NCBI GenBank assembly: GCA_001574975.1
Contig: KQ965801.1
Location: 167,360 to 231,359 of the forward strand
DNA length: 64,000 nucleotides
Origin: Gonapodya prolifera JEL478
Taxonomy: Eukaryota; Monoblepharomycota; Monoblepharidomycetes; Monoblepharidales; Gonapodyaceae
Direction of reading: 5' to 3'
Below the pieces are notes generated by a model. That model saw only the letters and a list, made by a program, of their open reading frames with translations, was not told where the DNA came from and made no database searches. The number at the start of each line of letters is the position of its first letter. Positions within the stretch are counted from its first letter, which is position 1. Made by a program: the position numbers and the translations under genes. Of the stretch, positions 1-12,234 are shown piece by piece.

Positions 1-207
1 GTAGAGATGGACACGTGCTGGATCCGCGATGTGATCAAGGATGGAGAAATAAAACTGGAGTTTGTGGCCAGCACGGATAACATTGCCGACATGTTAACCA
101 AACCGCTCAAACGCCCAGCNTTCAGGAAAATCAGGAGTCTCATGAATCTCTCAAATGTTGGAGACAAGAAAAGGGACTGAAAATATGGATGTCGTCAAAT
201 GGGGGAG
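1..207 (+). mobile_element. Ty1/copia retrotransposon, 3' end of pol (RNase H)
   Basis: The frame entering from the left edge ends with motifs typical of the copia RNase H C-terminus: a CWIRD-like stretch, LEFVASTDNIADMLTKPL and a short tail stopping near 180. It is followed by a purine-rich tract at about 197-207 (aaatgggggag), the usual plus-strand primer just before a copia 3' LTR. Only the last part of the element lies in the window, so its wholeness cannot be judged. One unresolved base lies at 120. Family assignment is confident; age cannot be estimated because the 5' LTR is outside. Confidence 0.85.
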
Positions 208-760
208 TGTTGAAATTCTGCTGGACATCCAATCATATTTGACCACGTAGAAAACACTTGTTTGATAAGCTACTAGTTTATCCCTTTTTCTGTTGTCTTT
301 GTTCTCAGACATAATCATATTGACGAGTGTGGACCGGCTACAATTCAAACAGTTACTGTGCATTGTGATTTGTGAAATGTTCAGACATTATTCTTTTGGG
401 GAGATGTGGGAACACAGACAAAGTGTGCCTTCTTAAGCATCACTACTCTCCAAGCTTTGTCCTCCATTGGCATCACAATCTGCTTCTGCCAGATCATCCT
501 TTTAAGATATTGACCATGCCCATTGGGAAGTCCAGTCATTCACGAGTGCTTCAATCTGCACATTTGTATAGAATGATTATATCTCCCTGTATGATTGATT
601 CAATGGTGAAATTACAGTAAGAACTGATGTCAGTGGAGGAATCTTGATGCTTTTTGTTTTGAGGAGAACTGAGAAGGGAGAACCTGCTTGGACTTGTCCC
701 ATCAATTGTCTCCACTCTCCAATATGCAACTTTGAGTACTACTACTGACTGTGTTCAGTT
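208..760 (+). repeat. Probable 3' LTR of the copia element (right end uncertain)
   Basis: The LTR should start at 208 (TGTTGAAATT), directly after the polypurine tract. No clean CA-terminated inverted end or target duplication could be fixed by eye, so the right boundary at about 760 is a guess. No coding region is seen in it. Confidence 0.45.
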
Positions 761-2335
761 CTTGTACTGAGGTGGCACAGACATGTTGGAGGGAGACTGT
801 CAAGGATGAATGATTTGAGATTTGAGATGGGTTGTATTCCTCCAACCAAATCAAGAAAAAGGCAAAAAAGAACCAGCAGAGTATAATTTCTATTCTGAGG
901 ACGCACAACTGTGTCATAGGAGTGAGAATTGCGGACGTCAGACGTAGCGACAGCCGATCTTGTTGGAAGTCGTAACCTTGCAAGCGACAGGGAAACCACG
1001 CAGGAAAGGTTGATACCTTGTTGAATAAACATTGAAACAAGAGGTATATACACTCAATCGTGACTCTGAAAGCAAAGAAATCCCGTCTGAAAACATCTCC
1101 AATCAATTCCCCAAAGAAAAAATATCAAACGTGCACGCAACACCACAAAGGGACCGTCCAACCGCCAAATGAAAGTCGTCACAAATGTAGATTGTTACAT
1201 TCCCCATCACAGAGACTCAAAGTTCCTTGAAATGATCGTCTTAATCCAGAGCAACATCAGCACCACGACCACACCACCCCTCGACTGCTTTTAAAGTTGG
1301 CGCTTAGTGAAACAGGTCCGCGTGGTGGCTCATAACGGAGCTGTTCTGGAGCTGAGCAAGCCGAAGTGCGAGTGGTTTCCGAGAGGTAGCACACGGAATT
1401 CCGTCAGTGGACAGCTTCACGCGCCACCTCGTTCGGCGGACCTACCTTGTACGTGTCCATGACCCGCTCGCGCGTGGGACTTCCGACAACTGGAAGAACC
1501 GACTTTCCGGGCGGCGAGGGAGGGAGACCGTACATGGCCGTAGCCGTAGGGGATTTCGAAAGGCTGTTAAAAGGTGGTTGGGGGGAATAAGCGGCATGTC
1601 AGCGGCATGTCAGTGGCTGTAACTGCTGCATTGATTGATTCTCGGCCAAGCTTTTGTGGGAGACCCGAGCGCGCAGCGACGATGCAACGTCGTAATAAGC
1701 ACAAAGTAACTCCGATAGAAGCGCCCAGGGTGCTCCGAGACGATGGGCCGCCAAGTCCCTTCAACTGTCACGCGGACACCAACCCTGCCGATCTGCGGGT
1801 CCGGCTGAGCCGCAATCGAACGCACCTTCCGCCGCTCGTCTTCGCGGGGATCGTGATTCCCATTGGTTTCTGCGCCTGCGCTTCGCTGGACGCACCCTCG
1901 GCCGCCGGAGCGCCTTGGAGTTTGGCCGTGAGGTTGGAGACACGGAAGGGCTGGACGGACGGGGCTGGCGGGGACGACATTGGTGCGTTTCAGAGAGCGC
2001 GGGCGGAGATTGAGCGAGAGAGAAGGGTGCGGATGGGTTGACCGTGTATGGTGGGTTTGGGTGACTCTTTGGCGTCGGAAGGAGCCGGGTGGCGCTTCTG
2101 TGGCTGTCACGTGACGTCGTGGATTATGCGCATTCATCCCAACTAGATTATGTATATTCATCCCCAACTAGACGCGTTTGCAGTTCATGTTTTGACAGAA
2201 ATGGGTTCCTTTCCCCTCAGGACTGTTTATACAAGTTTCGGTTCAAAAATTATACCATAAAATACTCAATTGGAATAGAGAATCGTCGGGAGTGCCAAAT
2301 ACCACAGAATCTGAGTCCGCACGTCTACAGATCAT
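761..2335. other. Gene-free stretch
   Basis: AT-rich to about 1250, then GC-rich. ORFs exist in several frames between 1570 and 2170 but they overlap on both strands, have no recognisable domain and look like chance ORFs of GC-rich DNA. It is the 3' side of the membrane-protein gene that ends at 2336. Confidence 0.5.
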
Positions 2336-4068
2336 CTACTCCACGGCCCACTGATCTCCTTCCTCCTTCCTCCTCGGTTCCGCACTCCCACCTTCCCCCA
2401 CCTCCACCTCCGTAACTTCCACAACAACACCTGCCCTCTTCTCCTCGGCGGCCCGTCTCGCCTCGGCCCGTTCGTCCACGAACGTCGCATCGACGTGCTT
2501 CCGCAGCCCGCGACCAAAGTTGTGCGCGCACAGGAGCGACGTGCACATGCATCCGACGAGAAAGGCGAGGTCGAGACCGGTGAGGAAGGTGCCCATGTCG
2601 CGGATGAGGAAGTTGGGGTCGTCGATGAAGGCGGGTTTGGGCCAGAGCTTTGAGGTGAGGGCGCGTGTGTTGGTAAGCCAGACGGACGTTGCGGTGTGGA
2701 CAAACGAGAAGCTCACCTTCGACAACTGATCAATCAATACCCCCTCGAACGTCATCCCCAACACCATAAACCCCATAACTCCCCCCAACTTCTCCCTATG
2801 AATCGCCCACAGGAGGATAAACAGGCCGACCCAGTGGAGGAAGTACCCGGTTGCGGCTGCTGCGAGGAACGTGGGCGAGCGTATCTCAGCGCCGTGTGGG
2901 AGGAAGTAGAGACAGGAGAGCAGAGAGAAGAAGAGGGAGAGCTTTATTTGGAGGATGAGGAGGGTGAACGCGCTGGAGGGGTGGAGTTGGAGCGAGGGGG
3001 GGATACGGTGAGCTGGTCGAAGTGACTCCTGTGGAGAAGCTCCCATTGCCCCCAGCCCACTTCTCTTTTTTGCCGACCCCGAGCTCGCCTAGCCAACCCA
3101 TCGCCTAGCCAGCCCTGCAAAACACACATCCCACCTCCAACCACGATATGAACTCACGTGAATCGCATCTGCAACTTCCTATCCGCCCCAATCCTTTTAA
3201 ACGCCTTCCACTTGACCTCCCTCCACACCCCAGGGGCGAGCAAACACTGCGCCAAAAACTGGACGCCGCATACGACGCACGTCGCAATCTCAATCGCGCT
3301 TGTTCTATCTCCCCAGTCAACAAGGCCTGGTAAAAGTGCGTCCGAGAGGTATGAGTAGTACCAGAGGTCTGGGTTGTCTGTGGGCGGAGGAGGTTGGACG
3401 GTTTGGATGGCGTGAAGGATGTTTCCGAGGTCGGAGTCGGTGACAGCGATGATGATGGTGTATGCGAAGACACCGCCCGAGAAGAAGATCGAGCCCCAAA
3501 CCTGTGGAGGTTGCGGGGTTTCGGTGTAAAGTTTCGTTAGGGGAAAGGGAATTGCAAGGGACGTGGCTCACCTCAAAGATGTTTTCGTTTTGGATGGCGC
3601 TGACGGAGATGTAGGCGGAGAATATTTGCGCGGCGGCGATTCCGACTTGCACCACTATTTCACGAACAGTGTAGACTAAGGTTGAGGAGAACACCGTTCC
3701 AGACAGCAAGTGAAAGAGGTGAGCGAAATTGAAACATTGCCCCCGCCCTCCCCTTCACCCTTGCGAGACTCACACCCAGACGAAAGCACCCACTGCCGCG
3801 CCACGAGTCCCAGAATCACCACTCCCGTCACCATCGTCCACCCCACAAAGGCGTTCGACCACCACCCTCTCCTCGTGACCAGCTTTCGCATCCACCTCAG
3901 CCAGTCTGATGGGTCTTTCACGTCGTACGCCGTGGACGACGAGTGCGCTCCGGAGCCGAGGAGTTCAGTCGAGTGCGCCGAGAGATACTGAGGTCCGGCA
4001 TTGGATCGGAGGGATGAATGGGACTCGTGCGGGGGAGGACGAGCGGACGTCGCGGCGTGGGTGGACAT
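2336..4068 (-). CDS. Multi-pass membrane protein, paralog A (about 436 aa)
   Basis: Family not recognised. By alignment with the paralog at 7135-8846 the exons on the minus strand are 4068-3774, 3675-3572, 3501-3158, 2972-2717 and 2647-2336, which add up to a whole number of codons. The protein has a Ser/Pro-rich N-terminus of about 50 residues, then seven or eight hydrophobic segments, and an Ala/Glu-rich basic-acidic tail. Shared signatures with the paralog are FVGW in the first membrane segment, SAIQNEN after the second, and CAHNFGRGL after the last. The start at 4066-4068 (MSTHAATSARPP) gives an N-terminus like that of the paralog. All four introns sit at the same protein positions in both genes. 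It is probably a receptor- or channel-like plasma-membrane or endomembrane protein, but no function can be stated. Confidence 0.8.
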
Positions 4069-5029
4069 GGCGTTACGAGTTGTGATGGCGTGGTAACAAG
4101 TCTGTAGCCACGTAGAACTTTTGTTGCGAGAGGATATGGACTTGCTTTGGTCCGCAAAAGAGAGAGGGTCGCGTTTTTGAATGAAAGGAAAGATTGGTGG
4201 GCAGGGAAGAGATAACACGTTATTGCGTCACGGACGAAGTCGGAAATAGCAGTTGGAAGGTCCGTTAATCAAGCTCGTGGTTGTATGAGGGGCGACTGTA
4301 CTTACTGTGTGCCGATGGGGTCGCATTGCTGTCACAACGATATCTTATCAGCGTTTGTTCACGTTGATAATTCCTCACAGATTAAGGGACATTCATTTGA
4401 ATCCTCATAAAATTTCATAATAGATATAACTACGTGCCACCATGGCGCACCTTCAGTGAGCACCTCCTGTTCCAGATCGCTGGTCACAAGAGCCACAGTC
4501 ATACTGAGGTCTCGATGAGTCTCATCATACACTTGGCGTCTCAACGACTACCACGGCCCCCACTGGACTGTGAACCAAGGCGTTGGATCACCTTGCAACG
4601 CGCGCCAAGATGCCAAGTGAGTGAGCGGGGCCAAATCATGCCAAGATATACCTGCAATTCCTTCCTCATGGACGATAAAATGCAAATCAAGCGCGGTCGG
4701 GTCACTTGGTGCCGATGTCGACTCAGTGTGATGACTATTTGGGACGCCGAACTCTTACACCGAGCTCCAGGCCCCCCTCCATCGTGTACTAGAGATGAAT
4801 GCATCCAAATCGCACCGCTTCTTCAGCGCTATCGCTCGCGATGCCTTCCAATGCGGGGTCGCAGCGTCATAACGCGGGGAAGGGTTGATCACCCGGCCCG
4901 GGCTGGCCGTCTCCCGACTTTGAAGGGCTTTACTCAAAATCGCCCCAAAAAACCGCCGCAATTATTTGCCATCTCCTACTCTCTCGCACTCGATTCCTCC
5001 TTTGCTCACCCAATCGTCTCTACCACATC
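4069..5029. promoter_or_regulatory. Intergenic region between divergent genes
   Basis: This roughly 960-base stretch separates the minus-strand membrane gene from the plus-strand methyltransferase gene, so it should hold both promoters. A pyrimidine-rich stretch (about 4960-5020) lies just before the methyltransferase ATG. A long ORF across 4434-5033 has no domain and is judged a chance ORF. Confidence 0.45.
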
Positions 5030-6493
5030 ATGACTGGATCCATCTACACTTCAAGCCGTCCTGCTCCCACCACGCTTGTCAAACTCCCGCCCTTCCGGCA
5101 CGAGCACGTGGGCTCGTTCTTGCGCCCAAAGGAGGTTCTCGAAGCCCGCGCCAAGAACGCCGCGGGGACGCTGGACGCTGCTGGGTTGAGGGCCGTCGAG
5201 GATGTCGCCATTCGCGAGCACGTGGCTCAGTTGCTCAAGGCCGGTGTCAAGGACATCACTGACGGTGAATTCCGAAGGTTGGTAAGCGATTGGCAGGCGG
5301 GGATGTCGCATCAACCAAAATTGCGATGAATCGAGGGGAAACCATCACTTTTCGTTATTCATGGAAGCAACGCGCCACCCGATCAGTTTTGACACGTCTT
5401 CACCTCACTTTCCAGACAATACTTCCACTTCGACTTCCTGAAACAACTCGACGGCATCTCCATCGTCAACAACAAAATCTCGCACGATGACGCCCAAAAG
5501 GGCCTCCCGCCAATCAAACTCACCGTTCCCTCCAAGGTCAAGCACTCCAAGAACATTGAAGTCGACAACTTCCTGTTCCTCAAATCGCTTGTCCCCGCCG
5601 ATCGCGTCGCGGACATCAAGATCACCATCCCCTCGCCGACCATGATCCACTTCCGCGCCGGACGGGGCGAGATCAGCAAGGAGGCCTACCCCAACGACGA
5701 CCTGCACGCCTTCTTCGAGGACGTCGCTCAGGCTTACAGGGAGGAGATCTCGGCGCTGTACGAGGCCGGGTGCAGGTACATCCAGCTCGATGATACCAAC
5801 CTGGCCTACCTTACGGACGAGACCATGCGCGCCAACTTCCAGAAGCAGAGAGGCGAGGACCCCGAGGCCGTCGTCAAGGGTGAGAACGATTGTGGTTGAA
5901 TGAAACGGGGTGAAGCTGATAACCTGTTGTCCTTTTGACCGACAGGCTACGCCGACCTGATCAACGCTTCTATTTCCACTGCCCCCGCTGACATGGTTGT
6001 CGGAATCCACCTGTGCAAAGGTAAGCCTGCCGTTCCCGGGAGATTATCATTTAAACTGCATTCCAAGACTCACTTCCCGTTCGTGCTCTCTGTAGGCAAC
6101 TATCAATCCACCTACTTTGCCAAGGGCTCCTCTGCCGGGTACGAGCCCATCGCCGCAACCCTGTTTGGGGAAGTCAACGTCAACGCGTTCTTCCTCGAAT
6201 GGGAGGACGGTGAGCGGTCCGGCAAGGATTTCTCCGCTCTGCGCCACCTTCCCTCGACCAAGGTCGTCGTTCTGGGGCTTGTGTCCTCCAAGTACGCCGA
6301 CATGGAGAGCAAGGACGCCATTAGGGGACGATTGGAGGAGGCCGAGAAGGTCGTGCCCAAGGCGCAGCTGTCCTTGAGTCCCCAGTGCGGGTTCTCGAGC
6401 ACGGTCGAGGGGAACGCCATCACCCCCGCGGACCAGTACAAGAAGCTGCAGCTGTGCGCAGAGATTGCGGATGAGTTCTGGGGATCGGAGTAG
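5030..6493 (+). CDS. Short MetE-type (cobalamin-independent) methyltransferase family protein (394 aa)
   Basis: Exons 5030-5277, 5416-5879, 5946-6020 and 6096-6493 join in frame (1185 bases). The protein matches the C-terminal catalytic half of cobalamin-independent methionine synthase in its stand-alone form (UROD/MetE-like TIM barrel). The N-terminal signature HEHVGSFLRP is present, followed by TDGEFRR, QLDDTNLAYL and GIHLCKGN. The putative zinc ligands are His and Cys of GIHLCKG, Glu of FLEWED and Cys of SPQCGF, so the metal site looks whole. In the family this site activates a thiol for methyl transfer; the true substrates of the short fungal forms are not settled, so methionine synthesis is possible but not proven. 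It lies between two paralogous membrane-protein genes and reads toward the second. The introns are short and canonical, and the start ATG follows a CT-rich leader. Confidence 0.9.
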
Positions 6494-7134
6494 TTTGTTG
6501 GTGTGGTAGTCGGAGGAAATTGAAACTTTTTCGATATCCGGAAAAATACGAACTTTGTATGACGTGTTATGGGTGCAAATGTGGTTTATTTTACCGAACT
6601 CAGACGTGGGTCTGCTGATGGGTGATTTGGTTGAGCGGTGGTCTCGATTCAAAACGTACTCTCCTTCCTCGGTCCATTACGGCACAAGAGGCGGTCAGGT
6701 CGACTCTGGTAGACTCTGACGGACTTCTACAGTGCGAATTGAAGGAAAGAAACCGAATGTCAACGACAAGTGCGGGTGGATTCCACGCAAGGTTCGGTAG
6801 AGTGAAGCCAGGAATGGAGGAGAGCCATTCCGGTCGGCAATCACAGCAAGGACGTGGCATCATTGTAGAGTTCGACTCTCACAACGGTTGATTGGAGCTC
6901 GGAGAATGAAAATCGGCGGTTGTTTGTGTTCGGCATTCAAGTGCCGCTCACGGAAGAGCGCCAATTGTTCGTCGGATAACAATAACGAGCGCTTCGTGAG
7001 TTCGTGTGGCGGGCTTTCGTATTCCCAGCGAACTTTGACGACCGCGCGATCGGCGAAGATGCAGATGAACCTGCGAAGATGGCTTCACTGCAGGCGGCGC
7101 TCTCTCTGGCATTTCAAACTCTTGCGCAAACAAG
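6494..7134. promoter_or_regulatory. Intergenic region upstream of membrane paralog B
   Basis: About 640 bases between two plus-strand genes. It should hold the 3' end of the methyltransferase transcript and the promoter of the next gene. Small ORFs run through it in several frames without recognisable content. Confidence 0.4.
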
Positions 7135-8846
7135 ATGCCGCTCGAAGATCGCAATCCGCCCGAGTCCAACGGGCAAGCCCTCCGAGTCGACATCGTCACT
7201 TCGACCAGCACTTCACCCGGCACCGCCAACCCCCCGCTCTCCTCCTCGACCTTCCTCTCTACATCCACGACCGCCAACCTCCTCGCCTCCACAACGCTCA
7301 CTACTGCACCAAGCACATCGGCCTCCTCGGGACCAATCGACCTGAGAACCATCGAAGGATGGATCCGCCAACTGCGCAAGGTCGTTCCGAGGAGGGGCAG
7401 GTGGTCAGTGGCGTTTGTGGGGTGGGCTGTAGTGGCCGGGTCGGTGGTCGTGTGCTTGGTGGGAGAGACGTGGAGGAAGTCCCGTGATTGTGAGTGACCG
7501 TCGATGCGGGTTCTCGTGTGCCGCGCATATATGTATCCATCGTCGTTCTTTGCCGCTGGGTAGACTATACAATATACGAAACAGGTGAGGGTGACGCCTC
7601 TACACAAATGTTTTGACACCTCCGACCGACTTCCCAATCACCGATGGCAAGTGACTTCAATCGAGCTGATCGTGTCCACTGTGTTCAGCATTCATCTATG
7701 TTTCAGCGCGATTCGAAACGAGAACTTCTGTGAGGTAAGATATAACACTCCCAGCGCTGAGTGGCGCATAGGTCTACATTTCATTGTCGCAACCTTTCAG
7801 GTTCTCGGCGCGATGGGCTTCTCGCTCGGCACTCTCGTCTTCACCTGCCTAACATGCATCACTCGCGCCGACCTCGTTGAAATCCGCGACGAACTGCTTC
7901 TTCTCAACATCACTTCGTACAGCCAAATCACCAACGGAACGGACTGCTGGTACACTCCTTTCGCGAACAGAGCACTCTCGCCCTACTTGGACACTTGGAT
8001 TGACTCTGTACGCGGGGTTGATGTGGCTACTGCCGTCATGGCAGGTGTCCAGCTGGTGGTGCAGTGCGCGTTGGCACGGGGGGTGTACAGTGAGATCGGT
8101 TGGAAAGTGTTCAGAAAGATGGGCGCTGATAGGGCCATGAAGAGGCGATACAGGTGAGTCGACCCAGACCTGAGTAGTGACCATTGCCCCCCGTCTTCTG
8201 TATTTCACACACTGGAATTGGTTCCCAGGTCATTCACCCTCCTCATGCTCCTGATCCAACTCTGCCTCTACTTCCACATCTTCTGCGCCATCTACCTAAC
8301 CGTACACGGTGTCAAGGTCGCGTTCGAGGGGTACGGCTCCATCTTGTTCACCGTGTTGACAGCCATCGCCTACGTCATGCTCATTGTCGGACTGGGCGTT
8401 TTGGCGTGGTCGGTGACAAGGGAAGTTATTGAGGGCGTCATCTTTTTTGTGGTGGTGGCGATGGCATTTGTGGGTGTGTTGACGAATCAGCTTTCAGCTG
8501 TGAGTTCGTGCAGGAGTGAATGGAACCAATAACCAAACCGCGATTGTACTGAAACACTCCGATTGACACGCAGCTCTGGCGCGTCGACCCCGATTTTTCC
8601 AAGGACAAGGACTTTCTTGTGCGAACAATTGCCTCGTATTTCGCAACCATGGAGTTTTTCATGGTGATTCTCTGCACGACCACAAGTATCGTGTGCGCTC
8701 AGAACTTTGGGCATGGGCTGAAAAGGCACATTAATATTCCAGGTGATGGTAGGAAAGTTACGAGTCACAGGAACCAAGGTAGCGAACAGGCCCGCGACGA
8801 GAAAGGTAGTTCAGATCAGAAAACAAAGAGGTGGTCTTTGTTATGA
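7135..8846 (+). CDS. Multi-pass membrane protein, paralog B (444 aa)
   Basis: Exons 7135-7489, 7652-7734, 7801-8153, 8229-8499 and 8574-8846 join to 1335 bases in frame. The N-terminus is Ser/Thr/Pro-rich and low in complexity. Hydrophobic segments follow at WSVAFVGW, SIELIVSTVFSIHLC, VLGAMGFSLGTLVF, the VATAVMAGVQLVV region, FTLLMLLIQLCLYF, SILFTVLTAIAYVML, GVIFFVVVAMAF and the segment before CAQNFGHGL, giving about eight passes. SAIRNEN and AQNFGHGL match paralog A at the same places. The tail is short, charged and rich in Lys, Ser and Asp. The family is not recognised; even spacing of the segments suggests a serpentine receptor or small transporter, but no catalytic or ligand motif was seen. 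The two paralogs lie on opposite strands with one methyltransferase gene between them, which points to a local inverted duplication. Confidence 0.8.
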
Positions 8847-10586
8847 TGTAGCAGAGTTTTTCATTTTTATGGAACTCTACCTGTCTTTAATGCAACAAAG
8901 ATTAAGTTGTTTGCAATGGTTGTACGACACCGCCGCGATCCGACTTCCTGTTTGACCACCACGCAGTGCACAAGGGTGGCACGAGCCCCACGGAACGCGT
9001 GCAATTGCGCACAAGTAGTACACTATTGGAATAGTTGCGTCGTTGGAATCTATTTGTGGACAAAGGGTTCGCGAGGACTGGTTGAACCCACCAAGTACTG
9101 CGACCAAATTCCCGCTCTTCCGTTGGACGCACCCCAGACAAGTCGTTCAAAATTGCTTCATCGGATCGTGATGGCATTTTTCCCAGCGTGTGCCGAGGAT
9201 TGGGGCGGGAAATTGCGGGAGGCTTGGGGCGTCCTCACAAGGTCGTTGCTGTGGCCTGCATCTCCAGATGTCATTGACACAGGAATCAACTCCCATTAGT
9301 GGAAGCTCCTGCTTCTCCATCTCATCTCAGTCATCTCCATCTCATGTCATCTCCCTTTCTCACAAAAAAGTTGCTTATGGTGGAGTTTGAAAGCAATCAA
9401 TGTGACAGAGTCATTTTGTAATGCTCCTCAAGTCTCCTAATCAGGAAGTTAAGTAAAGTTGAATAAAAAAACTAAAAAGACTCAACAACTACATGCTATC
9501 ACCTCTCCCATTCATTATGATATAACATGATATAACACAAGAGATGATGCATGAGCAGTAACTGCTGATTGCATAAACAGATCACCCCTACAAAGTGTGC
9601 ATCATTTTCAAAAATATCAAAATGATCAAAAAAGACTTCAAAGCTAAGATTTTTAGGATCTAGGGGAGGGTCAACTGAATGCATGCCAAATTAGTTGCCA
9701 AAATCAAAACATAATCAATACTAGCATCATCCTGTTTTCTCAAAAAATTGTTTAAAAAAACAAGCTTCATTCCAGAATTATGTGGCATATACTTCTGTTG
9801 TACAAAATTGCTTAAAGGAGAGTGTGAAGGGGATGAATGTAGATTCAATGTCTTCAGCTGTTCATGGTCATTCCCACTTTACACTGCATCATCATTATCC
9901 TTCCAGGTTGCCCTAAAAAACCATAAACCAAGCTAAAAATATATTCATACATGCATCATGCAAAATGTAGAGATCTTGCAAGAAGAGTCTCACAGTTTTT
10001 GCTGATTGTTGAGTTGTGCTTTCACCTCTCAGATACTCAACAAGAAGTTTTGGTACACTGCAGTTAGTTTCTGCAAAATGGTTTAGCTGTCTCAACTATC
10101 ACAAGCTGCAAATATATCAGCTCCCATATGTTGAAACTACATAGATATGTAGCTTAAAGTCTTGAATGCATTAGTTCAATATGTTCCTGATCAAGCCCAT
10201 GGAATGTTGCCACTCAGGACACAAAATGTATACATATTTTAAGGAAATGTCAACAGCCATCACTGATGAACAAACATGTAAATTCTTCTCAGATCCCTCA
10301 ACAAGGAGTCTTTTAGATCCCACAGCTGGTTCCTGCAAATTGTTTCAGCTGTCTCAACTTCCAAAAGCTGCAAACATGACACCATTCATGTCCAACTAAG
10401 AAGATTACAGAGCTAACATTGTTTAAGGTCTCAATCCAGCAAGTTGAATCCTTGTTAAATGTTAAGCAGCAAAGTTGATCATTGTCCCTTGCAAAATGTG
10501 ATGCTGCATCAAAATGAGCCAAGAGAGATGAAAAAATAAAATCTGTGACAATTGCAAGCATCTTTGAAGCTGTTTAAAAGTCCAAG
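8847..10586. other. Gene-free, increasingly AT-rich stretch
   Basis: Composition drops to AT-rich after about 9300. Short ORFs occur on both strands without recognisable domains. It looks like worn intergenic or repeat-derived DNA leading into the LTR relic at 10587. Confidence 0.4.
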
Positions 10587-11053
10587 TGTTGGAGTATATG
10601 TACAATGGTTTTTGTGATGGAACCATGACATGAAGGATTTTGGCTCAAAAAGCTGGTTGCAACCTCAAATGACAACAAATAGTTGTCAACTGTGTCTAAA
10701 ATAAAAGTGACTTGGGAACCAGTAATGTCATCATTGTCAGTGATTTCATCATGTCCTTTTGCAATGGAGGTACATGGGAGTGTCAAATGTTGGAAAGATA
10801 TTCCAAAGGTGAGAAGTGCTACACAACCTAGGTGAGCTGCATGAGCTTGTAATCTGCAGGAACGTGTGTGATCAAACATAGATAACAAGTTGTAATGTGC
10901 ATGGAACTCACCTGCAGGAATGTGATGCCAAACTTAGGGCACGTCCTGCAGGTGTGCACATCCAAACACGTGGCCACAGTAGTGGCCCAGCAGCTAATAC
11001 CCAACAGTCATACTACTCTATATATTCCATATTAGTGGATGTCAGTGTGACAA
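10587..11053 (+). repeat. LTR relic (Ty1/copia-like)
   Basis: A segment opening with TGTTGG and holding CCAACA at 11001-11006 has the inverted ends expected of an LTR of about 420 bases. A block of roughly 100 bases at 10953-11053 recurs at 52388-52488 with about nine tenths identity, which shows it is a dispersed repeat. The shared block runs beyond CCAACA to a second possible end, GTGTGACA at about 11045-11052, so the true boundary is open. No target duplication or coding part was found; it may be a solo LTR or a fragment. Confidence 0.5.
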
Positions 11054-12234
11054 GAAGGAAATCAATATCCTTTCTGAACAATTTAAGAAATCATGATTAT
11101 CTGGAGAATGCAAGCCCAAAACAGCTTTTTCCTCAAAGTTTTCCACCATTCACAAGAGTTGATCATTTTCAGGACAAATGAGAATGGTGTTGTGGAACTC
11201 TCATCTTCCTGGCAGTCATTAGTGAAGAAGAGTTTAAATTGTATTACAGTGCAGTAATGCAGTAGTTGCATTCTCTTTCTCTTTGGCTTTGCAGAGGGTT
11301 TAAACTAGAGTAAAAGTTGTTTGCCTGTCAAGCTCAAACTCCTGACAAGGATGAGAGATGAAAACAGTGTCTGCTTCTGCCAAAGAGGGAATACCAAGTG
11401 TTCAAGAGAAAAACTTGAGCCTGTACTACTGCTTGGACAAAATTTTCCAAAGTATGCAAACAAACCACTCCGTCCATCAACCTTGCTTGCCTCAGACACC
11501 TCAACCAGTCTCATACTGACTGCATTGCACATGCCACTTGGGTAGCTCACAATTATGGTCACACCCACTCCCATCACTACCAATGGTGAAAAGTAGAAGA
11601 AGTTTGACTTCAACATTTTGAGCTGTCCAATGTCAAAGATCAAAGAAGGATGCAAAAACTAGTGTTCATCTTATGTACTCCACCTCACTTACAGACTGGT
11701 TTCTGATTGTGGAGATTGAAAGATATGAATGGCAACATAATCATAATCACAAGTCCTATCACACTGCAGCATCATTCCCTCCTTGGTCTCCCATAGATGT
11801 CATGAACACTGCCTAAAATTTTCCATAATCCCCGTTGCAATACTACGTCGCCATTCCGTTTCAAAACGCCATGGGTTGACAAAGAAAATATAAACCGGGG
11901 GCTCCTTTCTGCCGCACTGTGGCAAAGCAACAGCTGACATTCCACATCCCGCCATCATCGATCGCGTTTCGAATCCGCGTCGCAGCCTCGCGCAAGTCGA
12001 CCACGTGACACACCCGAACTTGCAGCGACGCAATGACGACGCACCACGACCAGGAGGCGCACGGAGACGGCGCTGAGGTGTGTGGGCGAGGGGACAAAGG
12101 CGCTTTGCGTTGACACGCGGACGAGAGAGAGTTCGATTCCCGCTGAGTCGATTTGCACTGGCGTGATGTTTGCTGACGCTGACGGTTCTTCTGTGCGCTG
12201 ATCCCTTCCTCGGTGTGCTGAATTTCGCCGGACT
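11054..12234. other. Gene-free stretch and upstream region of the TB2/HVA22 gene
   Basis: AT-rich to about 11800 with ORFs on both strands near 11305-11655 that show no known domain, then GC-rich from about 11900. The last few hundred bases should carry the promoter of the gene at 12235. Confidence 0.4.

Noticed and set aside
1570-2170. Overlapping ORFs of 150-185 codons on both strands
   Set aside because: They conflict, are Arg/Pro-rich and show no domain or splice continuation; typical of GC-rich noncoding DNA.
4434-5033. 199-codon ORF before the methyltransferase gene
   Set aside because: It runs into the gene's leader, has no domain and reads as random sequence.
11305-11655. 116-codon minus-strand ORF in AT-rich DNA
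   Set aside because: No domain could be named and the opposite strand is equally open; left unannotated.
12125-12145. gttcgattcccgctgag resembles a tRNA T-arm
   Set aside because: No matching acceptor stem or anticodon arm was found upstream.
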